Source of the DNA: Ruminiclostridium sp.
Lineage (GTDB): Bacteria > Bacillota > Clostridia > Oscillospirales > Ruminococcaceae
Direction of reading: 5' to 3'
DNA: 57,088 nucleotides
NCBI GenBank assembly: GCA_017479645.1
Contig: JAFVBZ010000043.1
Location: forward strand, 1-57,088
A model generated the notes under the pieces. The model was given only the letters and a program-made list of their open reading frames with translations, was not told the origin of the DNA and did not search any database. This document shows positions 33,374 through 42,967 of this stretch, in pieces (within the stretch, counting starts at the first letter, position 1; each line of letters starts with the position of its first letter). The translations under genes were made by a program, and so were the position numbers.

Positions 33374-33604
33374 ATGAAATACCTTCTTTGCTACACTGAA
33401 AAATATGACAACGATACCAACATCAAAGTCGAAAGCGAGGTCTTTGACGATTTCGCCGATGCCGTCGTAAGATATACGCTTATGTGCGGCGGGCGGGATC
33501 AGGTCGTCCTTGCAGAAACGGACAGCGGTACCATAATCCGTCAGTTCTCCCGCGAGATCTGTGACCCGGATTCGGGCTGCGTTCCCTCCGTTTTCATCAA
33601 ATAA
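33374..33604 (+). CDS. Small protein of unknown function
   Basis: The 76-residue soluble protein begins MKYLLCYTEKYDNDTNIKVE and contains the acidic FDDFADAVVRYTLMCGGRDQVVLAE, ending CDPDSGCVPSVFIK. It has no signal peptide or membrane segment and three scattered cysteines. GAAAGGGGAG precedes the ATG at a normal distance, and a consensus promoter lies upstream, so it is very likely expressed. I do not recognise a family. The next gene, an ECF transporter component, follows after 82 bases and may share the transcript. Confidence 0.75.
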   Translation: MKYLLCYTEKYDNDTNIKVESEVFDDFADAVVRYTLMCGGRDQVVLAETDSGTIIRQFSREICDPDSGCVPSVFIK

Positions 33605-33624
33605 CGGTCATTTCCCGCATACGG

Positions 33625-33660
33625 CGGGTGACAATACATTTATATCTGTCGGTTCACCCG
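33625..33660 (+). promoter_or_regulatory. Hairpin in the leader of the ECF S-component gene
   Basis: A perfect 7-bp stem CGGGTGA (33625-33631) and TCACCCG (33654-33660) closes a 22-base AT-rich loop, 27 bases before the ATG. ECF vitamin transporters are often riboswitch-controlled, but this element matches no aptamer I can recognise. Confidence 0.4.
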
Positions 33661-33686
33661 AAAGGGGAGCCAGAAAGGAAAAAGAT

Positions 33687-34328
33687 ATGGAAAACACAAA
33701 AGTAAAAGTCGGGGAGACCTTAGCGGCGCCTACGGCAGACAGAGACAAAAGAAGAAAGTACACAATGACGATCGTCGGCATGGGTCTTATGACCGCGATC
33801 GTGGTAGTGCTCCAGATCTTCGCCGCTTCTATCAAGCTCGGTGAATTCAGCATTACCCTTACCCTTGCGCCTATCGTGATCGGCGCGGCGCTTTTCGGAC
33901 CCTGGGCAGGTGCATGGCTCGGACTCGTATTCGGAGCCGTAGTTCTTCTGAGCGGCGATGCAGCTGCTTTCCTGGCGATAACCGTTCCCGGAACAATAAT
34001 CACTGTGCTTCTTAAAGGCGCTCTCGCGGGACTTGCGGCAGGATTCGTATATCACCTCATTCAGAAGAAGAACAGGTATGTGGCTGTCGTTGCGGCAGGC
34101 ATAGCAGCTCCGGTAGTTAATACGGGCATCTTCCTTCTCGGCGTGGTTGTGTTCTTTATGGGAACGATAAGCGAATGGGCAGCAGGCGCCGGAATGGAAA
34201 CGATACAGTTCATCTTCGTTGGACTCATCGGTCTCAACTTCTTCGTTGAACTCGGCGTGAACCTCGTGCTCAGCTCGGTGATAGTAACTATAATCAACTA
34301 CGCAAATAAAATGATAAACAACAGATAA
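33687..34328 (+). CDS. ECF transporter S component
   Basis: The 213-residue membrane protein has a charged N-terminus of about 25 residues and six hydrophobic segments. MGLMTAIVVVLQIFAASIKLGEFSITLTLAPIVIGAALFGPWAGAWLGLVFGAVVLL (about residues 30-88) matches the S-component fold of the vitamin-uptake ECF family. These proteins bind a vitamin or precursor and work with a shared EcfA/A'/T module, which is not encoded here. The substrate cannot be told from sequence, though pantothenate- or folate-type members look closest to me. AGAAAGGAAAAAG precedes the ATG at 33687. mfd begins 10 bases downstream. Confidence 0.85.
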   Translation: MENTKVKVGETLAAPTADRDKRRKYTMTIVGMGLMTAIVVVLQIFAASIKLGEFSITLTLAPIVIGAALFGPWAGAWLGLVFGAVVLLSGDAAAFLAITVPGTIITVLLKGALAGLAAGFVYHLIQKKNRYVAVVAAGIAAPVVNTGIFLLGVVVFFMGTISEWAAGAGMETIQFIFVGLIGLNFFVELGVNLVLSSVIVTIINYANKMINNR

Positions 34329-34338
34329 AGGCAACCGA

Positions 34339-37300
34339 ATGGAATATTTTCTCAATACCGCGCGGCAGCTGCCGGAATACCGTTCCGCAGCGGCTGCCGT
34401 GTCCGGTATGCCCGTTATGGTAACGGGTCTTTCGCATATCCACAAGGCACATTTCCTCGCGGCTCTCTCCCTTGAACAGGGAACCCGGTTCCCGGTCATC
34501 GTTCTCTGCGATACCGAGGGCGAGGGCGCAAGGCTCTGCGCGGATATAAACACAATGACCGGCGAGGAGACTGCATTCAGCTTCCCTGCAAAAGATATGG
34601 TGCTCGGCGACGTGGACGCTGTTTCGCGCGAATATGAGCACAGGCGGATAGGGATACTCTCACGTATGCTGACCGGAAGGGCAAAGATAGTCTGTGCAAC
34701 TCCGGAAGCCGCTTCGCAGATAACCATACCGCGTAAGATACTGCAGAAACGCACGGTCACAATAAGTTCGGGAGACCAAATCTCGCTTCCCGCAATCACG
34801 TCCGCTCTGGTCGAAGCGGGCTATTCGCGCTGTGATCAGATAGAGGGAGTTTCCCAGTTTTCGCTGCGCGGTTCGATACTTGATGTATATCCGGTAAACT
34901 TCGGTGTTCCGGTAAGAATAGAGCTCTGGGGAGACGACGTTGACAGCATCTCCGTGTTCGATCTCGAATCCCAGCGCCGTATTGATACAATTAAGAAGAT
35001 AGATATTGCCCCCGCGCTTGAGACGCTGTTCCTTGACAACGAACAGATCTGTGAAAAGCTCGAAGCTCTGCTCCCGAAGATACGCGGCAAGAAAGCCGCC
35101 GAGGTGAAGGAGCGTATCCGCCGTGACATCGAGAATGTGAGCGGCGGTGCAGGCTGCGCCAATACCGACAGATATCTGCCGGTATGCTACGACAGCGAAG
35201 AAACGCTTTTTGACTATGCGGACAACGTTGTCATCTGCGAGAATACTTCGTGCAGCGAAGGCTTCAAATCCGCTTACGCACAGTACACAGAGGATCTGAA
35301 GCTGCTGTTTGAGGACGGGATACTCTGCAAGGGGCTTGACAGATATATGCTTTCATTCGCGGAATACCGTTCCGCCGCGGAGAGCAGGGTAAGCGCCTAT
35401 TTCGACAACTTCATGCGCGGCGGCGATCTGAAACTTTCAAAGCTGCTGAGCGTTTCGGCAGGTCAGGTGGCACCGTGGAGCGGCGAGTACAGATATCTGC
35501 TTGACGAGCTGAAGAACTACCTTTCCGAGAATTTCAGCGTTATCGTCATGGCAGGGACCGAAAAGGCCGCAAAGGTGCTGGCGGACGATCTCCGCGGAGA
35601 CGGTATCGCGGCAGATTATGCCTCCGAGCCGAAGAAGCTGTACGCAAAGCGCGTGTATGTAACGCCGGGCGTTCTCACCTCCGGTTACAGCTACCAGGAA
35701 GCACGGCTCGCGGCTATCTCGCACACCTCTGTTACTTTGCAGACAAGAGAGGCTCCGAAACGTAAGAAAGCCGAGATAATCAACTCGCTGAACGATATAT
35801 CCGTCGGTGATCTCGTCGTACACAACACATACGGCATCGGCGTTTTTGACGGCGTTCAGAAGCTTACACAGGACAAGATAAGCAAGGACTATATAAAGAT
35901 CAAATACGCAGGAACCGATGTGCTTTACGTTCCGGTCACCCAGCTCGATCTCATTTCCCGATACATAGGCACCGGCGACGCAAACACGGTGAAGCTGTCG
36001 AAGATGAACTCCGATCAGTGGCAGAAGACCAAGACAAAGGCAAAGGCTGCTGCAAAGGAAATGGCGGCAGAATTCATCGAGCTTTATTCAAAGCGAATGA
36101 AGACCAAGGGCTACGCTTTTGAACCGGACGGACCGGAACAGGCGGAATTCGAGAACCATTTCAGCTACGTCGAGACTGATGACCAGCTCCGCTGCATAAA
36201 CGAGATAAAGCTGGATATGGAGCAGGATAAGCCTATGGAGCGCCTGCTGTGCGGAGATGTGGGCTTCGGCAAGACTGAGGTGGCTCTGCGCGCAGCGTTC
36301 AAGTGCATCATGAGCGGTAAACAATGCGCGCTCCTGTGTCCGACAACGGTACTTGCGTGGCAGCATTACCAGACAGTGCTGAAAAGAATGGACGGCTTCG
36401 GACTGGATATCGAGCTGCTGTCCCGTTTCCGCACTCAGAAAGAGATAAAGACGACGATCGAGAGAATGAAGCGCGGAAGCGTGGATATGGTGATCGGCAC
36501 CCACAGACTTGTGCAGGACGACATTTCATTCAAGGATCTCGGTCTCGTTATCATAGATGAGGAACAGCGCTTCGGCGTTGCCCACAAGGATAAGTTCAAG
36601 CAGATGTTCGCCGGAGTCGATATACTCACGCTTTCCGCAACTCCTATCCCCCGCACGCTGAATATGGCGATGTCCGGGATACGCGATATGAGCGTCATCG
36701 AGACCCCGCCGCAGGACAGACAGCCTGTTACCACCTATGTTATCGAGCATAACGACGGAGTTATTGCACAGGCTATAAACAAGGAGCTCCGCAGGAACGG
36801 GCAGGTATATTATATCCACAACCGCATAGAGTCCATAATGCAGTGTGCTTCCGATCTTCATAAACTCGTTCCGGAAGCGAGGATCGGTATTGCTCACGGC
36901 AAAATGGAGGAAGACGAGCTTCTTGAAGTATGGCGGAAACTGCTTGAGCACGAGATAGATGTGCTTGTCTGCACGACACTCATCGAAACGGGAGTAGATG
37001 TTCCGAACTGCAATACGCTTATCATCGAGAACGCGGATTATATGGGGCTTGCACAGCTTCATCAGCTTCGCGGACGCGTAGGGCGCACAAACCGCCGTGC
37101 ATTTGCGTATTTTACGTTCAGACGCGGAAAAGAGCTTTCCGAGATCGCCGCAAAGCGCCTCGACGCTATCCGCGAATTCACGCGCTTCGGCTCCGGTTTC
37201 CGCATAGCCATGCGCGACCTTGAGATACGCGGCGCGGGTTCTATACTCGGCGCGAGTCAGTCCGGACACATGTCGGCTGTCGGATACGATATGTATCTGA

Positions 37301-37779
37301 AACTGCTGGACGAGGCAGTAAAGGAGCAGCGCGGCGAGGAGGCTGTGAAGCAGCCGGAATGCCTTGTGGACGTCAAGGTGGACGCATTTATCCCCGAGGA
37401 TTACATCTCCAATCAGGCGCAGCGCATAAGCTGTTACAAGCGCATAGCCCTGATACGCACGCAGGACGATGCTTATGACGTTACCGATGAGCTTATCGAC
37501 CGCTACGGCGAGATACCCGCGCCGGTAGAGGGACTTATCGAGGTGGCGCAGATCAGGAACTCGGCGCAGAGACTCGGCATAACAGAGATAATGCAGGGCA
37601 AGGACGGGATCGGATTCTATACCGACAAGCCCGATATGGCTAAGATAGGAAAGCTTAACGCGGCTATGAACGGACGCGTGAGCTTAAATCTTATGGGCAG
37701 GACCTGTTTCAGGATAATGCCGGAAAAGAACGAGAAGCCGCTGGAGCTTATAAAACAGGTCATCGGCGGACTTGAATGA
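34339..37779 (+). CDS. mfd: Transcription-repair coupling factor Mfd
   Basis: Mfd removes RNA polymerase stalled at DNA damage and recruits UvrAB. The 1146-residue protein has the UvrB-homology N-terminal region and the RNA polymerase interaction domain around residues 490-550 (GDLVVHNTYGIGVFDGVQKL). The helicase motor has Walker A GDVGFGKT (G639-T646) and the DEEQ box (740-743) in VIIDEEQRFGVAHKDKFK. Further motifs are TLSATPIPRTLNMA, TTLIETGVDVPNCNTLII and QLRGRVGRTNR, and the TRCF C-terminal domain completes it. Length is that of the family. It follows the ECF gene closely and precedes a small helical protein and pth, a frequent neighbour of mfd in Firmicutes. Confidence 0.97.
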   Translation: MEYFLNTARQLPEYRSAAAAVSGMPVMVTGLSHIHKAHFLAALSLEQGTRFPVIVLCDTEGEGARLCADINTMTGEETAFSFPAKDMVLGDVDAVSREYEHRRIGILSRMLTGRAKIVCATPEAASQITIPRKILQKRTVTISSGDQISLPAITSALVEAGYSRCDQIEGVSQFSLRGSILDVYPVNFGVPVRIELWGDDVDSISVFDLESQRRIDTIKKIDIAPALETLFLDNEQICEKLEALLPKIRGKKAAEVKERIRRDIENVSGGAGCANTDRYLPVCYDSEETLFDYADNVVICENTSCSEGFKSAYAQYTEDLKLLFEDGILCKGLDRYMLSFAEYRSAAESRVSAYFDNFMRGGDLKLSKLLSVSAGQVAPWSGEYRYLLDELKNYLSENFSVIVMAGTEKAAKVLADDLRGDGIAADYASEPKKLYAKRVYVTPGVLTSGYSYQEARLAAISHTSVTLQTREAPKRKKAEIINSLNDISVGDLVVHNTYGIGVFDGVQKLTQDKISKDYIKIKYAGTDVLYVPVTQLDLISRYIGTGDANTVKLSKMNSDQWQKTKTKAKAAAKEMAAEFIELYSKRMKTKGYAFEPDGPEQAEFENHFSYVETDDQLRCINEIKLDMEQDKPMERLLCGDVGFGKTEVALRAAFKCIMSGKQCALLCPTTVLAWQHYQTVLKRMDGFGLDIELLSRFRTQKEIKTTIERMKRGSVDMVIGTHRLVQDDISFKDLGLVIIDEEQRFGVAHKDKFKQMFAGVDILTLSATPIPRTLNMAMSGIRDMSVIETPPQDRQPVTTYVIEHNDGVIAQAINKELRRNGQVYYIHNRIESIMQCASDLHKLVPEARIGIAHGKMEEDELLEVWRKLLEHEIDVLVCTTLIETGVDVPNCNTLIIENADYMGLAQLHQLRGRVGRTNRRAFAYFTFRRGKELSEIAAKRLDAIREFTRFGSGFRIAMRDLEIRGAGSILGASQSGHMSAVGYDMYLKLLDEAVKEQRGEEAVKQPECLVDVKVDAFIPEDYISNQAQRISCYKRIALIRTQDDAYDVTDELIDRYGEIPAPVEGLIEVAQIRNSAQRLGITEIMQGKDGIGFYTDKPDMAKIGKLNAAMNGRVSLNLMGRTCFRIMPEKNEKPLELIKQVIGGLE

Positions 37780-37823
37780 GTCCGTGCCGATCGACGGGCG
37801 GCGGTATGAAAGGAAGAAAAGAT

Positions 37824-38075
37824 ATGAGCATTGCAGAAAAACTGGGCAAGGCTGCTGCGGAGATAGGCAGCGCGGCAGACGAAGCATACAAGCTTGCAAA
37901 AGACAAGTATGAGGAGTCGGTTACCCCGGAGAAGAGACAGGAATGGAAAGAGAAGTTCGATAAGGGCGTTAAGACTGTTGACGAGAAGATGACCGTTGCG
38001 GTTGACAAGATCGAGAACGGCGTTAAGGGATTCGTTGACGGATTCAACTCCGACAAGAACGGCGAAAACAAGTAA
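37824..38075 (+). CDS. Small charged helical protein of unknown function
   Basis: The 83-residue product starts MSIAEKLGKAAAEIGSAADE and is almost wholly predicted amphipathic helix, rich in Lys, Glu, Asp and Ala. There is no signal peptide, membrane helix or cysteine. GAAAGGAAG at 37808-37816 supports the ATG at 37824 over an upstream in-frame ATG. It sits three bases before pth, 44 bases after mfd, and so is probably part of their operon. It may belong to one of the small helical families around pth/mfd, but I cannot name it. Confidence 0.72.
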   Translation: MSIAEKLGKAAAEIGSAADEAYKLAKDKYEESVTPEKRQEWKEKFDKGVKTVDEKMTVAVDKIENGVKGFVDGFNSDKNGENK

Positions 38076-38078
38076 GGT

Positions 38079-38708
38079 ATGTCGGTATTCGATATTTTCA
38101 GGAAGCTTGAAGAAGAGCGCGCTCCCGCCCCTGTCGGCGCTGTGGAGTTCATAGTCTGCGGGCTCGGAAATCCCGGCACCCAGTATGAGAACACCCGTCA
38201 CAATACGGGGTTCATGGCGCTGGACACACTTGCGGATAAGCTGGGCGCGGACGTTAAGCGGCTGAAATTCAAATCCCTCACCGCGGACGTTAATATCGGC
38301 GGGAAGCACTGTCTGCTGATGAAGCCGACCACGTTCATGAACAACAGCGGGGAAGCGGTGGTGGAAGCGCTGAATTTCTACAAACTCCCGCCGGAGAACC
38401 TGCTGGTGATGTACGACGATATCTCGCTTGATGTCGGAAGGGTAAGGATCCGCAAAAAGGGCAGCGACGGCGGTCACAACGGCATAAAGAGCATAATCTA
38501 CCTCACCGGGAGCGATACATTCCCGCGCATAAAGATCGGTGTAGGCGCAAAGCCGAATCCCGATTATGACCTTGCGGCATGGGTGCTCGGAATGTTCCCG
38601 AAGGAGCAGGGCGAACAGATTGAATCGGCGCTTGAAAGAGCGGCTGAGGCGGCACAGCTTATAGTTGCCGGCAAAACAGATGAAGCCATGAACAAGTACA
38701 ATTCGTAA
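38079..38708 (+). CDS. pth: Peptidyl-tRNA hydrolase
   Basis: Pth frees tRNA from peptidyl-tRNA dropped by ribosomes. The catalytic core runs from about residue 22: IVCGLGNPGTQYENTRHNTGFMALD (N31, catalytic H41), KPTTFMNNSGEAV, VMYDDISLDVGRVRIRKKGSDGGHNGIKSI (D113 in the place of the active-site aspartate) and RIKIGVGAKP. The 209-residue protein has about 20 extra N-terminal residues (MSVFDIFRKLEEERAPAPVG) compared with the usual 190. A start at a later codon would remove the core strand, so the extension appears genuine. It starts three bases after the preceding small gene. Confidence 0.95.
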   Translation: MSVFDIFRKLEEERAPAPVGAVEFIVCGLGNPGTQYENTRHNTGFMALDTLADKLGADVKRLKFKSLTADVNIGGKHCLLMKPTTFMNNSGEAVVEALNFYKLPPENLLVMYDDISLDVGRVRIRKKGSDGGHNGIKSIIYLTGSDTFPRIKIGVGAKPNPDYDLAAWVLGMFPKEQGEQIESALERAAEAAQLIVAGKTDEAMNKYNS

Positions 38709-38731
38709 CGGATGTTTGAACGGAGATCGAT

Positions 38732-41344
38732 ATGAGCAGAAAAAACAGTAAATCAGTTGTTTCCTCGGAAAATAAAGGGATTTCCGCTGAAAGCAATTCC
38801 CCGGAGGCTCCCGCGATAAAGGAGCAGGAGCCTGCAAAAACGTCCGGCAGAACTGTCAAGACCGCCGATAACAATCCGGCTTTCCGCAGAAAGCGCGGCG
38901 AGGAGAAGCTGACACTTGATTTTGACGACGATACCGGCGATGCGGCAGAACGAAAGAGTGAGCGGAATGAGTCTGCAAAAGGCGGACTTGTTTTCGGCGA
39001 TGCTTTCCGTCCGCTGACGCTCGTTGATGACCCGGAGGAGGAAACTGCGGATCGTAAGCCTTTGAAAGGCGTGCAGAGAATAATTTTCTCCGGCGGCGGG
39101 AATCCCAATGAGGACAAAAAGCGCAAAGCTGAGCAAGAAGCGAAGCGCAAAGCTGAGGAAGACGCAAAGCGCAAAGCTGAGCAAGAGGCAAAACGTAAGG
39201 CTGAGGAAGAAGCAAAGCGCAAAGCCGAGCAAGAGGCAAAACGTAAAGCTGAGCAAGAGGCAAAACGCAAAGCGGAAGAAGAAGCGAAGCGCAAAGCTGA
39301 GGAAGACGCAAAGCGCAAGGCCGAAGAAGAAGCGAAGCGCAAAGCGGAAGAGGAAGCGAAACGCAAAGCCGAGGAAGAAGCAAAACGCAAAGCCGAGGAA
39401 GAAGCGAAACGCAAAGCGGAGGAAGAAGCGAAGCGCAAAGCCGAGGAAAAAGCGAAACAGCCTGCCGAGCAGAAAGAAAACAAAGAAACGGCGAATAAGC
39501 CTGTTGTAAATAGCGGAGATAAAAAGACTGAAACAAAATCCGGCGGTGAAAATAAAGACGAAGCGCAGAAAAAAGAACCTGTAGCAGCTAAAGCTGTGGC
39601 TGCTGCGTTTGTTGCTGCTACTGCGGCTGCAAAACCCGCAGTACAGAAGAAAAAAGCTGATAAACAACCCGAAAAGCAACTTGAGAAACAACCCGAAAAG
39701 CAACTTGAGAAGCAACCCGAAAAACAACTTGAGAAGCAGCCCGAGAAGCGCGACAATGGCGACAAATCGGAAGACAAGGAGATAGAGGAAGAGATCGCTG
39801 CTGCAGTCAAGGCGGTCATGGCTGAGAAAAATGACCCCGAAGCGGCTGCAAAATCTGCCGAAAAACGTGCAGATAAGAAGAAAAAGCAGAAGCAGAAAGA
39901 AAGCGATACCGCTCCCACAAAGCCGATCTTCGGCATCGCCAATATTGTCTATACCGCAACTATCTTCGGGGCTGCCGTCGCAGCATTCATATTCCTGCCC
40001 CGCTCCGGGATATCCGAGTCGGAACAGCGAATGCTCGCCGCGTTCCCGGAATTTTCCGCCGGCGATGTCGCAAACGGCAAATATACAAACGGAATTACCG
40101 AATATTTCAATGACAACGTTCCTTTCAGAGAGGAACTCAAGTTTGCCGCGCTCCAGGTAAGAAATCTCTTCGGCATCAGTTACAACAATGCGGAGATGAT
40201 AGGTCCCGCAATGGTAGTCACCGAGGAGCCGGAAGAAGAGCCTGTACCCGATGAGACCGCTGCTCCGGTGCAGACCGCAATATCGGAGATGAGCGCCGCG
40301 ATAACGGAGGAGCCGGAAGCTGTGCAGGAAACTGCCGCTCCCGAAGAAACTGCTGTTCCCGAAACCACGGCTCCCGAGGTCACGGCAGCACAGACCTCTT
40401 CCGTGACCCACCCGAACGAGATCGCCGAGGGCGTTATCACCAACGGACAGGTAGTCACAAAGCTTGAGGACGGGCATTGGTGGGGCATTTCGCTGTTCGG
40501 AGGCGGTTCCGGAACAAAGTATGCCGATGCTCTTAACCGTTTCAAGAAGGCAGTCGGAGACGATGTAAATGTATATAATATGGTAGTCCCGACTTCCGGA
40601 GAGTATTATCTCCCGGATATCTACAATGCGTATAACGCAAGCCACCGCAAGAGCATTGACAGCATCAATGAGAAGCTGGAGGGAGTTATCCCCGTTCCGG
40701 CAATAGACGCACTTGCGGCGCACGCTTCCGAGAATATCTATCTGCGCACCGATCATCACTGGCAGCCCCTCGGAGCCTACTATGCGGCAAAATGCTTTGC
40801 CGAGACTGCGGGAGTTCCCTTTGCGGATATCTCGACTATGGAAAAGGTAGATGTCGAAGGCTATATGGGAACGATGTCCGGATTCACCAAGAGCGCAAAT
40901 CTTATCGGTGATCCCGAAACATTCACATACTACAAGCCGTCGAACAACTACACGACATACTACTACGACACGGCTTACCGCTTTGATTACAGTCTGCCGT
41001 TCTTCGTGAAGATGCCGGTATCGAGCTCTTACTCGATGTTCATGGGCGGCGACAAGAAGATAGTGCGTATTTCGACAGATGCAGGCACCGGCAGAAAACT
41101 TGTGGTTTTCAAGGACAGCTACGGAAATGCGGAGATACCGTTCTATTTCGGTTCTTTCGACGAGGTCTATGTGTGCGATATGCGCTATTTCGATCTGAAT
41201 GCGGCGGACTTCGTGAAATTCACGGGAGCTACCGATCTGCTGTTCACGATGTGTACGTTCTCGGCAGTCGGTCCGAATGCGAACGGACTTGACATTGCGC
41301 TGAGCAATCCGTCGTCAGTAATAAGCGAAGGTGCTGTTGGTTAA
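38732..41344 (+). CDS. DHHW-family surface protein with long KRKAEEEA-repeat stalk
   Basis: This is an 870-residue type II membrane protein. Residues 1-395 are cytoplasmic and highly charged. They include fourteen 8-residue repeats of the type KRKAEEEA (about 130-241) and a shorter QPEKQLEK repeat (about 311-335). One membrane helix is at about 397-421 ([24 protein letters not shown]). After a Thr/Ala/Glu/Pro-rich linker comes the extracytoplasmic DHHW domain with L671-R-T-D-H-H-W677 and [20 protein letters not shown] proteins are distant relatives of the AlgJ/AlgX O-acetyltransferase fold, so modification of a cell-surface polymer is the likely role. The next gene encodes a second DHHW protein and overlaps this one. 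Confidence 0.88.
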   Translation: MSRKNSKSVVSSENKGISAESNSPEAPAIKEQEPAKTSGRTVKTADNNPAFRRKRGEEKLTLDFDDDTGDAAERKSERNESAKGGLVFGDAFRPLTLVDDPEEETADRKPLKGVQRIIFSGGGNPNEDKKRKAEQEAKRKAEEDAKRKAEQEAKRKAEEEAKRKAEQEAKRKAEQEAKRKAEEEAKRKAEEDAKRKAEEEAKRKAEEEAKRKAEEEAKRKAEEEAKRKAEEEAKRKAEEKAKQPAEQKENKETANKPVVNSGDKKTETKSGGENKDEAQKKEPVAAKAVAAAFVAATAAAKPAVQKKKADKQPEKQLEKQPEKQLEKQPEKQLEKQPEKRDNGDKSEDKEIEEEIAAAVKAVMAEKNDPEAAAKSAEKRADKKKKQKQKESDTAPTKPIFGIANIVYTATIFGAAVAAFIFLPRSGISESEQRMLAAFPEFSAGDVANGKYTNGITEYFNDNVPFREELKFAALQVRNLFGISYNNAEMIGPAMVVTEEPEEEPVPDETAAPVQTAISEMSAAITEEPEAVQETAAPEETAVPETTAPEVTAAQTSSVTHPNEIAEGVITNGQVVTKLEDGHWWGISLFGGGSGTKYADALNRFKKAVGDDVNVYNMVVPTSGEYYLPDIYNAYNASHRKSIDSINEKLEGVIPVPAIDALAAHASENIYLRTDHHWQPLGAYYAAKCFAETAGVPFADISTMEKVDVEGYMGTMSGFTKSANLIGDPETFTYYKPSNNYTTYYYDTAYRFDYSLPFFVKMPVSSSYSMFMGGDKKIVRISTDAGTGRKLVVFKDSYGNAEIPFYFGSFDEVYVCDMRYFDLNAADFVKFTGATDLLFTMCTFSAVGPNANGLDIALSNPSSVISEGAVG
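39119..39454 (+). repeat. 24-bp coding tandem repeat (14 copies of KRKAEEEA-type)
   Basis: Fourteen contiguous 24-bp units encode KRKAE-[QE]-[ED]-A variants in phase. The copies differ mostly at third codon positions and in Gln/Glu or Glu/Asp swaps. The array gives a continuous charged alpha helix of about 112 residues. The strong codon periodicity also opens long false reading frames on the other strand. Confidence 0.95.
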
Positions 41345-42698
41345 ATTGAAAAGAACATCAGTTATTACAAATGCTGCCGTTATCGCTGCATTGGTGCTTT
41401 CAAGTGCATCGTGCAGCGATATCAGCAAGTCTGCCGAAGCGCACACGCTGAAATCGGCAGAATCAGCCGTTACGGTGAAATTGCCCGAGACGGCGGTCTC
41501 CGGAGAAGAGTGGCACGAGATCAGGATCGTCGAAGAGCCGAAAGATGCCGGATTCGAGACTACCGGCACCGAAGAGACCCGGAGCCCGTCTTCTTCTGCT
41601 GTCACGAAAACGGCGAAGGAAACCACGTTCCCGAAGCAGACAACGGAAGAGGAAATACTGTCTGTTGAGGAAGATATCCCCGAAACGACAGCCGAAACTG
41701 CCGCTGCCGCGCCGGAGACTACAACAACAGCGGCAACCACTTTCCCGGTGCAGACGAACGCAGAAGCGCAGTCTTCTGCAGCAGCACAGGGAAAGACCTA
41801 TAACGTCATAGGTCAGAACAATATCCTCGTTTCCTACCAGGACGGTCATTACCGCGGACTTATGGGCTGCTTCGGCACTTATGGTCTCTGCGATATGTGG
41901 GCGGAAGCGGTTAACACTTTTGCGGCGAAGCTGCCCGGAGTGAATGTTTACAGCATGGCTGTGCCGATACCGAGCGAGTTCTATACCCCGCAGAGCTTCT
42001 GGGACAGCGGATTTACCGCCAGCCAGCACAACAAGGTAAAACATATAAGGGAAAAGCTGTCCGGAGTCAAGGATATCGACGCGTATTCCGTTCTTGCCGC
42101 ACACACCGATGAGTATATCTACTCAAGGACTGACCACCACTGGACACCTCTCGGCGCATATTACGCGGCGCAGGAATTCGCAAAGACCGCGGGTGTGGAA
42201 TTCCCGGAGCTGGACAAGTACACTCCCGTATCACGCAGCGGTTATGTCGGCTCGATGTACACATACTCGAAAGATGTGCATCTTTACAACGACGCGGAGA
42301 CGTTCACCATGTACATCTCCCCGAATGCCGACAAGATAAGCACTACCTACTACAACACATCATTCCGCGGAGGGTATGCGGGAGACCTGTTCGTGACGAG
42401 GAACGCTTCCGCGTTCTACTGCTCGTTCATCGGCTCGGACGACAGGATAACTCACATAAAAACCAATGTGAAAAACGGACGGACGCTCACGGTATTCAAG
42501 CAGAGCTATGGAAATGCGCTGATACCGTTCTTGACGTCCGGATTTGAGGATATATATGTCTGCGATATGAGGTACTTTGACCTCAACGGACTGCAGTTCT
42601 GCAAAGATGTCGGCACCACCGATCTGCTGTTTGCGGACTGTGTGATGATTGCGGCAGGAAACGGCGGGAAATACCTGAATTTACTGCTCACCAAGTAG
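41331..42698 (+). CDS. DHHW-family lipoprotein or secreted protein
   Basis: The product has up to 455 residues and is a shorter paralogue of the previous protein. The N-terminus [27 protein letters not shown] looks like a lipoprotein signal with the cysteine at about residue 28. A Thr/Glu-rich linker follows up to about residue 155. The DHHW domain (Y-S-R-T-D268-H-H-W271, [18 protein letters not shown]) and the shared end VCDMRYFDL are like those of its neighbour. It has no helical stalk. The start is uncertain: GTG 41331, TTG 41337 and TTG 41346 are all possible, and all overlap or abut the upstream stop at 41344. It is probably translated by coupling. Confidence 0.85.
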   Translation: MLLVKLKRTSVITNAAVIAALVLSSASCSDISKSAEAHTLKSAESAVTVKLPETAVSGEEWHEIRIVEEPKDAGFETTGTEETRSPSSSAVTKTAKETTFPKQTTEEEILSVEEDIPETTAETAAAAPETTTTAATTFPVQTNAEAQSSAAAQGKTYNVIGQNNILVSYQDGHYRGLMGCFGTYGLCDMWAEAVNTFAAKLPGVNVYSMAVPIPSEFYTPQSFWDSGFTASQHNKVKHIREKLSGVKDIDAYSVLAAHTDEYIYSRTDHHWTPLGAYYAAQEFAKTAGVEFPELDKYTPVSRSGYVGSMYTYSKDVHLYNDAETFTMYISPNADKISTTYYNTSFRGGYAGDLFVTRNASAFYCSFIGSDDRITHIKTNVKNGRTLTVFKQSYGNALIPFLTSGFEDIYVCDMRYFDLNGLQFCKDVGTTDLLFADCVMIAAGNGGKYLNLLLTK

Positions 42699-42710
42699 TC
42701 CCTTTTTTAA

Positions 42711-42929
42711 AATGCACAATTTTCGACAATTCACAATGCACAATTCACAATTCACAATTTAGGAGCGTGCTTTGCACGCGGATTTGAATCGTGACGAGAT
42801 CAGAGAGTTTATTCTCTCATCGGCACAATTCATCAACATGACAGCATTACTTTTTAGTTTTGTCACAATTCAGATTGTCGGCGAAGCCGACACCACAATT
42901 GTGCATTGTGCATTTTGCATTGTGAATTT
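42711..42929. mobile_element. MITE-like composite inverted repeat, copy C (before the FkbH-like gene)
   Basis: The left heptamer arm (42711-42760) and right arm (42893-42929) enclose a GCGTGC/GCACGC hairpin, ATTTGAATCGTGAC (42782-42795), a core, GTCACAATTCAGAT (42862-42875) and a TGTCGGC/GCCGACA hairpin. The core GGCACAATTCATCAACATGA (from 42821) is the reverse complement of the copy A core with few changes, so C lies in the opposite orientation. It fills nearly the entire 269-base gap and holds no gene. Confidence 0.65.
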
Positions 42930-42967
42930 GTTCTGCGCACGTTGTGCGTAGAACAAGTGGAGGTAAT

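Noticed and set aside
33605-33686. Tetrahydrofolate, preQ1 or TPP riboswitch before the ECF gene
   Set aside because: The conserved core bases of these aptamers are not seen. Only one hairpin can be supported.
38659-40759. Long minus-strand open frames (over 400 and 660 codons) opposite the first DHHW gene
   Set aside because: They are caused by the 24-bp coding repeat and codon bias of the plus-strand gene. The translations are low-complexity Phe/Leu/Arg or Ser/Ala/Phe runs, and no binding site or domain is present.
42711-42760. Heptamer arms as short CRISPR or iteron arrays
   Set aside because: The heptamers occur as inverted arms of a palindromic element, not as direct-repeat arrays with unique spacers, and no replication initiator gene is present.
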